50,506 nucleotides of DNA from Akkermansia muciniphila. GTDB taxonomy: Bacteria; Verrucomicrobiota; Verrucomicrobiia; Verrucomicrobiales; Verrucomicrobiaceae. The translations under genes and the position numbers were made by a program. The stretch is taken from the NCBI GenBank assembly GCA_945863205.1, contig CAMAZK010000004.1, positions 1 through 50,506 on the forward strand, in the 5' to 3' direction. Within the stretch, counting starts at the first letter, position 1. Each line of letters begins with the position of its first letter. This document shows, piece by piece, positions 26,168-33,717 of the stretch. A model generated the notes under the pieces. It searched no databases and had not been told where the DNA came from. It saw only the letters and a program-made list of their open reading frames with translations.

Positions 26168-26410
26168 ATGAATTTAGCCAAGATCGCCATTTCGATTGAG
26201 CCTGCGCTCCTGAAGCGGGTGGATTCCCTCGTGAGGCGTAAAGTGTTCCGCAGCCGCAGCGAAATATTTCAAGTGGCCGTCTCCGAGCAGATCGAACGCC
26301 TGGATGAAGACGCCCTGAGCCGTGAATGCGCCAAGCTTGATCCGGCCGAGGAACGGGCCTTCGCTGACATGGGACTCTCCAACGACCTCACCGAATGGCC
26401 AACATACTGA
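26168..26410 (+). CDS. Ribbon-helix-helix (CopG/MazE-like) antitoxin
   Basis: IAISIEPALLKRVDSLVRRKVFRSRSEIFQVAVSEQIERLD. Confidence 0.8.
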   Translation: MNLAKIAISIEPALLKRVDSLVRRKVFRSRSEIFQVAVSEQIERLDEDALSRECAKLDPAEERAFADMGLSNDLTEWPTY

Positions 26411-26736
26411 GGGGAGACATCTACTGGGCGGATCTTGATCCCACCGTCGGACACGAGCAGGCCGGCAGGAGACCTGTCCTCATCCTCAGCCGCTCGGCTT
26501 TCAACGACCGCTCCGGCACCGTGATCGCCGTGGCACTGACCAGCGCGTAGCCCCGCGCCGGGTTTCCGCTGACCCGGGAACTGACGAAGACAACATTGCC
26601 GAAACGAACCTGGGTGAAGATTTCCCAGGTGCGGACGATCTCCACTCAGCGTCTCGCCGGGAGACTGGCCTCCTGTCATGCGTCCGAAGTGCAGAGAGTT
26701 GTTGAGGGGCTGAATGAACTCATCGGCAAGCCCTGA
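26395..26736 (+). pseudogene. MazF/PemK-type toxin interrupted by an in-frame TAG at 26548-26550
   Basis: MANILRGDIYWADLDPTVGHEQAGRRPVLILSRSAFNDRSGTVIAVALTSA*PRAGFPLTRELTKTTLPKRTWVKISQVRTISTQRLAGRLAS...; frame preserved after the stop. Confidence 0.85.
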
Positions 26737-28158
26737 TCACTCCGTCTTCTTCTTGTTCTGCCCCTTGCCCTTCTTCTCGGGCTTGTCCTTGCCGGCGCCG
26801 GAGTCCATGAACTGCTTGTCCAGCTCGGCGGGGCGGGCGTCTTTGAACTGATCGAGGACGCCTTGCAGCTTCACCTTGGCGGCGGCTGCATCGGTGGCGA
26901 GGGCAATGGCTGCGATGTCACGTTTTTCGGACTCGTCGGTGAGCAGGTCGTAAAACTCACCGCTGCGGTAGAGCTTGAAGCGTTGGTCGAAGGCGTATTC
27001 GCGCACGGTCATGTCCTTGCTCTGACGCGGTGAGTACCAGATGTAGAGCCACTCGCGCGGCGTGCCGACTTCGCCTTTGAGCTGCGGGAGAAAGCTGACG
27101 CCATCGACGCCGGCGGGCGCCTCGACGCCCGTGGCGGCGCAGATGGTGGGCAGGAAGTCGGCGCAACTGACGAGGTCGGCGGAGACGCGGCCTTTTTTCA
27201 TGACCGCCGGCCAGCTGGCGATGCAGGGCACGTGCGTGCCGTGCGCGTTGGTGGAGCCCTTGCCGCCTTTGTAGTCGCGGCCCTGGAAGCGGCTGGTGAT
27301 GCCGCTGTTCGTGCCGTTGTCGCCGAGGAAAAGGATGAGCGTGTTCTCGCGGAGGCCGAGCTCGTCGAGCTTCGACACGATGCGGCCGACCATCTTGTCA
27401 ATGTAGGCGGTCATGTCGGCGAAGTGCTTCGGATTCTGCAGCTTCTGCTCGCTGCTGATCGTCGGATCATAGTTCGCGCTGTCCGGCGTGGGCTGGAACG
27501 GATTGTGCGTGAGGATCATCGGATAGTAGAGAAAGAAGGGCTTCTCGTTGCCAGGCGTATCCGCGCCTGCCCTTCGGGCTGCCTCCGGCAGGCTGTCTCG
27601 CTTCGCTCGGCTGTGCTTCTCGATGAAGCCGAGCGCGAAGTCGTTCACCAGCGTGGGGCCGTACTCGCCCTTCGTGAAGTCCTTCTCGACGCCGTTGTAT
27701 TCGAGGCCGGGATTCGTGTAGCGCGGCGGGCGGCGCGTCTGCTGCCAGAGGCAGGATTCCTCAAAACCGAAGTGCTGTGGCGAATCGAGCTCATGGCCGA
27801 GCTGCCACTTGCCGCAGATGCCGGTGGCGTAGCCTGCGTTTTTCATGATGTGGCCGAAGGTCGTCTCCTCGCGGCGCAGCGTGCCGAAGTTGAGGTAGTT
27901 GCGCACGTTGTAGCGCCCGGTCATGAGCTGCACGCGCGTGGGCGTGCACAGCGGCTGCGCGTGACAGTTCTCAAAGCGCACGCCCGATGCGGCCAGCTTG
28001 TCGAGATTCGGCGTCTGATACGACTCGCCCCCGTTCGCAGTGACGCACTCGTAGCCGAAGTCATCGACCATGATGAGGATGACGTTCGGACGCTGCTCCG
28101 CAGCGAATGACGAAACCAAAATTCCGAATGACGACACGAGGATGACGAGATGTTTCAT
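26737..28158 (-). CDS. Sulfatase (FGly motif CTPTR) with Lys-rich C-terminus
   Basis: CHAQPLCTPTRVQLMTGRYNVRNY; GKWQLGHE; C-term KDKPEKKGKGQNKKKTE. Confidence 0.92.
   Translation of the reverse strand: MKHLVILVSSFGILVSSFAAEQRPNVILIMVDDFGYECVTANGGESYQTPNLDKLAASGVRFENCHAQPLCTPTRVQLMTGRYNVRNYLNFGTLRREETTFGHIMKNAGYATGICGKWQLGHELDSPQHFGFEESCLWQQTRRPPRYTNPGLEYNGVEKDFTKGEYGPTLVNDFALGFIEKHSRAKRDSLPEAARRAGADTPGNEKPFFLYYPMILTHNPFQPTPDSANYDPTISSEQKLQNPKHFADMTAYIDKMVGRIVSKLDELGLRENTLILFLGDNGTNSGITSRFQGRDYKGGKGSTNAHGTHVPCIASWPAVMKKGRVSADLVSCADFLPTICAATGVEAPAGVDGVSFLPQLKGEVGTPREWLYIWYSPRQSKDMTVREYAFDQRFKLYRSGEFYDLLTDESEKRDIAAIALATDAAAAKVKLQGVLDQFKDARPAELDKQFMDSGAGKDKPEKKGKGQNKKKTE
27551..27614. repeat. 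Palindromic repeat inserted in frame within the 26737-28158 sulfatase
   Basis: GCCTGCC (27565-27571)/GGCAGGC (27587-27593) dyad; encodes RAKRDSLPEAARRAGADTPG between IEKHS and NEKPFFLYYPMI. Confidence 0.65.
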
Positions 28159-28177
28159 GAGCGGGGAGGCAAGGAGT

Positions 28178-29701
28178 TCACGGATCAACCAAGGTCGGCG
28201 CCCAAAGCGGACCTTCCTTCAACTCGGGCGTCTTGCCGTCGGCGGGGAAGGTGGCCTTCGCGGCGGCGCGGACTTGAGCGCTGAGTTCAGCGACGGTCTT
28301 CGCGTGCTCGGGTTTGGCGGCGAGGTTCACGAGTTCGCTGGGGTCGTTGTCGTGATCGTAGAGTTCCGTGCCTGCATTTCCCTCGTCCCACTCCGTGTAG
28401 CGCCAGCGCAGAGTGCGCAGGCTGTAGCCAAAGATGCGTTTGCCGTCCGAGGTCTTGTCGCGTGAAACGGTGGCGCGATTCTTTCCGCCGCCGCGTGAGA
28501 CCTGCGTGAGCGCCCAGCCGCGACCGACTGCATTTGGGTCGTTCAGCATCGGCACGAGGCTCTGTCCCTGGAGGTTGGCGGGCGCTTTGATGCCGGCGAG
28601 CTCCGTGAGCGTGGGATATAGATCGAGATGGCTGACCGGCGTGTTCACGACGGTGCCTTTGCCCTTCGTTCCCGGTGCGACGATGAGCATCGGCACGCGG
28701 GCGCTGCCTTCAAAGAGGCTCATCTTCTGCCACAGGCCGTGCTCGCCCATGTGGTAGCCGTGGTCGCTGGTGAAGACGATGATCGTGTTGTCAGCGAGGC
28801 CGTTTTTGTCGAGCGAATCGACCACGCGGCCGACCTGCGCGTCCATGAAGCTGATGCTGGCATAGTAGGCCTGCACACACTGCCGGCGCAGTTCGTCGGT
28901 GAGCTTGTCCTGTTCGTTTTTATGGCTGCCGAGAGCGGCGGCGGGCACTTCCGGCGGGTTTTTGTCCACGGTGGGATGCACGGGCATCTCCGCTTCTGGA
29001 TACCAGCCGAAGTACGGCACCTTCGGCGCGACGTAAGGCGTGTGCGGGCGGAAGAAACCGACCGCGAGGAAGAAGGGGCGGTCCTTCTGTTTCGCGCAGC
29101 GCTCCAGCACCCACTCGGCATCACGCGCCATGAGGCCGTCGGTGTGTTCGCCGTCATCCTTTGGCGAGGCATACCAGCTCAGCGTGCCGCCGAACTGTCC
29201 GGGCGTGAGCGTGAAGATTTTTGGCTCCTCTTCCATGCGATCGACGCCGGCGGGATTGAGTTCCAGCTCCCACGATCCGGGATCGTCATGGCCGTTCGTG
29301 CCGATCGATTTCGGCACGTTGTAGTGATAGAGCTTGCCGATGCGTGCCGCGAAGTAACCCGCCTGCCGGAAGGCCTGCGACATGCTGATGTGCGAGGGGA
29401 TTGTCTGGCGGAAGATTTGCGCATTGCTCAAGATGCCGGTGCTGTTCGGATACAAGCCGCAGAGCATGGAGTTCCGGCTAGGTCCGCAGAGCGGGAAGGT
29501 GCAGTAGGAGCGCTCGAACCTCACGCCACGCGCCGCCAGCTTGTCGATGTTCGGCGTCTTGGCGCGTGGATCGCCGTAGCAGCCGAGATAGTTGTTCAGG
29601 TCATCGGAGATGATGAAGAGGACGTTCGGCTGCGCCGAAAATGACGAATGCGGAATGACGAATGACGAAAGCAGCGTGGCTAGGAGTAGGATGCGTTTCA
29701 T
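28178..29701 (-). CDS. Sulfatase, iduronate-2-sulfatase-like (FGly motif CGPSR)
   Basis: FPLCGPSRNSMLCGLYPNSTG; FTSDHGYHMGEHGLWQKMSLFEGSARVPMLI; start MKRILLLATLLSSFV. Confidence 0.92.
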   Translation of the reverse strand: MKRILLLATLLSSFVIPHSSFSAQPNVLFIISDDLNNYLGCYGDPRAKTPNIDKLAARGVRFERSYCTFPLCGPSRNSMLCGLYPNSTGILSNAQIFRQTIPSHISMSQAFRQAGYFAARIGKLYHYNVPKSIGTNGHDDPGSWELELNPAGVDRMEEEPKIFTLTPGQFGGTLSWYASPKDDGEHTDGLMARDAEWVLERCAKQKDRPFFLAVGFFRPHTPYVAPKVPYFGWYPEAEMPVHPTVDKNPPEVPAAALGSHKNEQDKLTDELRRQCVQAYYASISFMDAQVGRVVDSLDKNGLADNTIIVFTSDHGYHMGEHGLWQKMSLFEGSARVPMLIVAPGTKGKGTVVNTPVSHLDLYPTLTELAGIKAPANLQGQSLVPMLNDPNAVGRGWALTQVSRGGGKNRATVSRDKTSDGKRIFGYSLRTLRWRYTEWDEGNAGTELYDHDNDPSELVNLAAKPEHAKTVAELSAQVRAAAKATFPADGKTPELKEGPLWAPTLVDP

Positions 29702-29720
29702 GGTTGGTGGAGGGATGGAA

Positions 29721-30678
29721 GACAGCAGAATGGGGACAGCAGAATCAAGAAACAGGTGAGATGGGGAGATGCGCATTCAGGAGATCATTCTGCTGTCTTT
29801 TCCGGGTCTGAAGTCATGGTGGTGATTTCAAGACGAGAACGGTTGAGATTGAGCCACTGGATTCCATCAAGCGACGGAGCGTGAGTCAGAAGTGCCGGGA
29901 GATGCCGTTGATAGCCCGCCTGTGGCCGGTGGAAACCTGTGATGACGAAAGCGTGGCGGGGGCTATGAAACTGGACAGAATGTGTGCCGAGAACCACGCC
30001 CCCAGAAATGATGTCCGTGCGGTGCAAACAGTGCTCCTCACCACCAAAGTGATGGAGGAGGGCTTCATTGTAGAGGCGGCAGTCGAGATGCGTGCCCCAG
30101 TCACGGATGACTTCTTTCAGGTGCGAAACCAGGCGTTCACAATTCTCACCGAGAGGATGCCATCCGGAGCTTCTTTGCGTGGGCTGGTGCCGACTCATGC
30201 CATGCAAGGCATTCTTCAGCAGTTTGCCGCGCACATCGTCTTCCCCAAAGTTGATCAGCTTCACCAGCCGAATGTCCTGGAGCATCGCGTAGTGCAAAGC
30301 CTGGGCTGAATGCTCCGAAAGCAGGGTTGCGACGGCTTTGAGCTCGTACAGCATCTCGTTCACCACAAGGTCGAGGTAGTAGGCCTTTTCAAAGCTGCCG
30401 TGAGTGACCTTCACCGGCACTTGAGTGAACACATCAAAGCCCTCGGCCCGTAACCGGGCGGCGATGTCGTTCTCATAAATCCGCTCGTCAAACAACCGTC
30501 CGAAGCGGTTCCTTGAGGCATAAGCGCAGCGCATCACCGCAGCATCAATCTCGCCGAATTCGCTGTCCGAGACGCTTCGGAGTTCGATGGTGCGGTGGAT
30601 GGACATGTTGGATAAGACAGCAGAATAAGAGCAGGAGATTGTTTCAGAAGGCCATTCTGCTGTCCCCATTCTGCTGTC
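29721..30678. mobile_element. Candidate 958-bp mobile unit with perfect 25-bp terminal inverted repeats carrying a GxxExxY gene
   Basis: GACAGCAGAATGGGGACAGCAGAAT (29721-29745) and its exact reverse complement (30654-30678); inner half-arms ATTCTGCTGTCTT (29787-29799) and AAGACAGCAGAAT (30614-30626). Confidence 0.65.
29785..30606 (-). CDS. GxxExxY-family (PD-(D/E)XK-like) protein with extended C-terminus
   Basis: FGRLFDERIYENDIAARLRAEGFDVFTQVPVKV...YYLDLVVNEMLYELKAVATLLSEHSAQALHYAMLQDIRLVKLINFG; start MSIHRTIELRS at 30606. Confidence 0.8.
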   Translation of the reverse strand: MSIHRTIELRSVSDSEFGEIDAAVMRCAYASRNRFGRLFDERIYENDIAARLRAEGFDVFTQVPVKVTHGSFEKAYYLDLVVNEMLYELKAVATLLSEHSAQALHYAMLQDIRLVKLINFGEDDVRGKLLKNALHGMSRHQPTQRSSGWHPLGENCERLVSHLKEVIRDWGTHLDCRLYNEALLHHFGGEEHCLHRTDIISGGVVLGTHSVQFHSPRHAFVITGFHRPQAGYQRHLPALLTHAPSLDGIQWLNLNRSRLEITTMTSDPEKTAE

Positions 30679-30690
30679 GAAAAATCAGGG

Positions 30691-32109
30691 TTACTTCTTC
30701 GCTTTCTTCCCGCCTTGCCACTTCGGCTCCCACTCAGCGAGCGGATCACGCGCGGTCTTCAGATACTCGCCGATCTTCGCGGCGATCTCGGGATGCTTGT
30801 CAGCGACATCGTTTTCTTCGGCGACGTCGTTTTCTTGATCGAAGAGCTGCACGGGCTTGTCGGGACCGCCCATGCGGATGCCTTTCCAGCGGCCCTGATA
30901 CAGAGCAGCCTGCTTGAACCCGCCTTCGTGAAACTCCCAGTAAAGGAACTCGTGGTCCTTCTGCCCGCCTTTTCCGGTGAGCAGAGGCACCAGGCTGATG
31001 CCGTCCGTCTTCCCCGGCGCGGGCGCACCGGCCAGTTCGGCGGCAGTGGGCATGAAGTCGGGGAAGTAGCCGACTCGGGCGGACTCGCCCGGCTTCACCG
31101 TGCCGGGCCACCAGGCGATGAAGGGCACGCGGATGCCGCCGTCCGTGAGGCTGCGCTTGATGCCGGTGTAGGGACCGTTGGGATCGAAGCGCTCGAGGTC
31201 GTGCTTGCTCTCGTTGTGCGGGCCGTTGTCACTGGTGAAAACGACGAGCGTGTTGTCGGCGATGCCGAGTTCCTTCAAATGCGTCATCATGCGGCCTACA
31301 TAGCCATCGAGACGCGAGATCATCGCGGCCTGTCCTTTGTCCTGCTTCGGCCAATCTTTGTCGGCGTAGGGGCCGTAGTCCGGCACATGCGCGCCATCGC
31401 CCAGTTCGCGGGCTCGCTCGTTATTGGCATGCGGGATGACCATGGCCCAGTAGAGGAAGAAGGGCGCAGCTTTGTTCTCCGTGACGAACTTGATGGCGTC
31501 ATCGGCGAAAAGGTCGTCCGCGTAGTGGATGGCGTCCGTGGCATAACCCGCGCCGTCTTCGCCCACGGGCACGATGATGTTCGAAAGCGGTTCCTTGCTC
31601 TCATTGCGCCAGAGGTAGTCGGGGAAGTGATTGTGCGCGTGGTGCTGGCTCAGGTAGCCGTAAAAGTAGTCGAAGCCCTGCTTGCGGGGCAGGCCCGTCT
31701 CTGCCTCACCGACATTGCCAAGACCCCATTTTCCGATGAGCGCCGTTTTGTAGCCTGCCTTCTTCAAAACGGACGGCACCGTGACATCACCCGGCTTCAA
31801 AGCCTGCGCTGCGGGATTGTCCCTGCCCGAGTTTCCGCGCACGCGCGTGTGACCGTGATGCAGGCCCGTCATCAGCACGCTGCGGGACGGCGCGCACACA
31901 GTGGCCCCAGCGTAGAAATGGGTGAAGCGCATCCCCTCCTTCGCCATGCGGTCGATATTCGGCGTGGTGATGACTTTTTGACCATAGCAACCGAGATCGG
32001 CGTAGCCGAGGTCGTCGGCCATGATCCAGATGAGGTTCGGCTGGGCCGAAAAGGCCGGGTGCGAGACCGCGAGGGACGAAAGAACGAGGAGAGAGCGAAA
32101 CAGCTTCAT
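30691..32109 (-). CDS. Sulfatase, arylsulfatase A-like (FGly motif CAPSR) with Lys-rich C-terminus
   Basis: YAGATVCAPSRSVLMTGLHHGHTRVRGN; IGKWGLGN; start MKLFRSLLVLSSLAVSH. Confidence 0.92.
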   Translation of the reverse strand: MKLFRSLLVLSSLAVSHPAFSAQPNLIWIMADDLGYADLGCYGQKVITTPNIDRMAKEGMRFTHFYAGATVCAPSRSVLMTGLHHGHTRVRGNSGRDNPAAQALKPGDVTVPSVLKKAGYKTALIGKWGLGNVGEAETGLPRKQGFDYFYGYLSQHHAHNHFPDYLWRNESKEPLSNIIVPVGEDGAGYATDAIHYADDLFADDAIKFVTENKAAPFFLYWAMVIPHANNERARELGDGAHVPDYGPYADKDWPKQDKGQAAMISRLDGYVGRMMTHLKELGIADNTLVVFTSDNGPHNESKHDLERFDPNGPYTGIKRSLTDGGIRVPFIAWWPGTVKPGESARVGYFPDFMPTAAELAGAPAPGKTDGISLVPLLTGKGGQKDHEFLYWEFHEGGFKQAALYQGRWKGIRMGGPDKPVQLFDQENDVAEENDVADKHPEIAAKIGEYLKTARDPLAEWEPKWQGGKKAKK

Positions 32110-32215
32110 GGGACGTGTGGCAACGACTCGCGAGGCTCCTTCTTCCATGCAAACTCGCAAGACCCGCAGGCACAGGTGAGCCGGTCGGACGAGCGCCACA
32201 CTCTTCCTGCGACGA

Positions 32216-33706
32216 TTACTTGTCCTTCGCCTTCTTGGTCTTCTTCGCCTTCTTCGCCGGGGCCGGTGGTGGCGGCAGGTCGTCGGAGGGCTGGTCGGAA
32301 AAGCGGAAGGGATCGTCGAGGCGGCGCATTTCGGAGAGGAGCAGCCCCTGCATCTCCTTGAGCTTGTCAGCGTGCTTCGGATCGCCGGCGAGGTTGGGCC
32401 GGCCATGCTCGGCTAGCAGCTCGTGCGGGTTTTCGGCGAGGTTGAAGAGCTGCGTTTCATTCACGCCACGATCCGGAGCCTCGTAGCGGATCAGTTTCCA
32501 GTCGCCCTGCTTGACGCAGCGCATCCCTGGCTTGCTGCCGCCGGCGTAGGAGCCGTAAAGCACGTCGCGGATGGTTGGCTTTTCGCCCATGAGCACGGGT
32601 TTGAAGCTGATTCCTTCATTGCTCTCCGGCGCGGCGACGCCGGCGATGTCGCAGAGCGTGGCGAGGATGTCGAGGAGGTAGATGTTTCCTTCCACACGGG
32701 TGCCGGCTTTGATGCCGGGGCCTTTGACGATGAAAGGCACGCGCCAGGTGTGCTGGTAGAGGTTTTGTTTGCCCATGAGGCCGTGGCGGCCGATCGACAT
32801 GCCATGGTCGGCGGTGTAGAAGATGTAGGTGTTGTCGAGTTCGCCGTCGGCTTCGAGCTGCTTCAGCACGCGGCCGATCTGGATGTCGATGTTCTCGCTG
32901 CAGGCATACTGACGGCCGATTTCGTTGCGAATGCTCGCCTCATCGCGGCGCTTCCACACGCCGCTGACGGCCACTTCATCGCGGACCTCGGCATGCGTCA
33001 TGTCAAAGGGGTGCGCCTTGAGATAATTCGCCGGCAGCGGCGGCTGCAAGGTGTGCAGGGAGGGCGGATTCGACTCGTCGGCGTGGTTCACGGCGCCGTA
33101 TTTCGCGAGCAGCTCGGGCCGGCCGTCGCGCGTGTCGTGAGGATGAGAGAAGCCGTAGTAGATGAGGAAAGGCTTGGTGTCCTTCGCGGCTTCACGATCA
33201 CCGAGGTAGTTCATGACCTGGTCACCATGCCAGGTGCTGCCGCTTTCGTCCGTGCCGCCGCGTTTCGAGGCATCATGACGCACGGTGAAGAGCTTGTTCG
33301 CCGCTTCGTAGCTGTTGCCTGTCTTGCAGGTCCGCATGGTGGCGTAATCGGCGCGATTGAAGACGGCGGGCATCGTGTTCTGCTCAAGCTGCGGCGGGCT
33401 CGTCTTCGCACCCCAAGGTGCGGGCGGCAGATGCCACACGGTGCGTCCGCTCATGATCATGTGCCGCGAAGGCATGCACACCGCGCCACTGAAAGAGCCC
33501 ATGTGATACGCGCCGTCAAAGACCATGCCCTCCGCCGCGAGCTTGTCGAGGTTCGGCGTCTGCAGCGTCGATTGCGGATTGTACATCTTCAAATCGAAGG
33601 GCGACTGGTCATCGACGAGGATGAAGAGAAAATTGGGACGCTTCTCCGCAGCGAACGATGCGGCAACGAAGAGAAATGAAGACAGGAAAACGAACAGTCG
33701 GGTCAT
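32216..33706 (-). CDS. Sulfatase (FGly motif CMPSR) with Lys-rich C-terminus
   Basis: GSFSGAVCMPSRHMIMSGR; YTADHGMSIGRHGLMGKQNLYQHTWRVPFIV; C-term PAPAKKAKKTKKAKDK. Confidence 0.92.
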   Translation of the reverse strand: MTRLFVFLSSFLFVAASFAAEKRPNFLFILVDDQSPFDLKMYNPQSTLQTPNLDKLAAEGMVFDGAYHMGSFSGAVCMPSRHMIMSGRTVWHLPPAPWGAKTSPPQLEQNTMPAVFNRADYATMRTCKTGNSYEAANKLFTVRHDASKRGGTDESGSTWHGDQVMNYLGDREAAKDTKPFLIYYGFSHPHDTRDGRPELLAKYGAVNHADESNPPSLHTLQPPLPANYLKAHPFDMTHAEVRDEVAVSGVWKRRDEASIRNEIGRQYACSENIDIQIGRVLKQLEADGELDNTYIFYTADHGMSIGRHGLMGKQNLYQHTWRVPFIVKGPGIKAGTRVEGNIYLLDILATLCDIAGVAAPESNEGISFKPVLMGEKPTIRDVLYGSYAGGSKPGMRCVKQGDWKLIRYEAPDRGVNETQLFNLAENPHELLAEHGRPNLAGDPKHADKLKEMQGLLLSEMRRLDDPFRFSDQPSDDLPPPPAPAKKAKKTKKAKDK

Positions 33707-33717
33707 GGTCGGGTGAA

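Noticed and set aside
30715-32361. 548-aa plus-strand ORF antisense to a sulfatase
   Set aside because: Shadow ORF from high GC codon bias; no recognisable domain, while the minus strand encodes a clear sulfatase.
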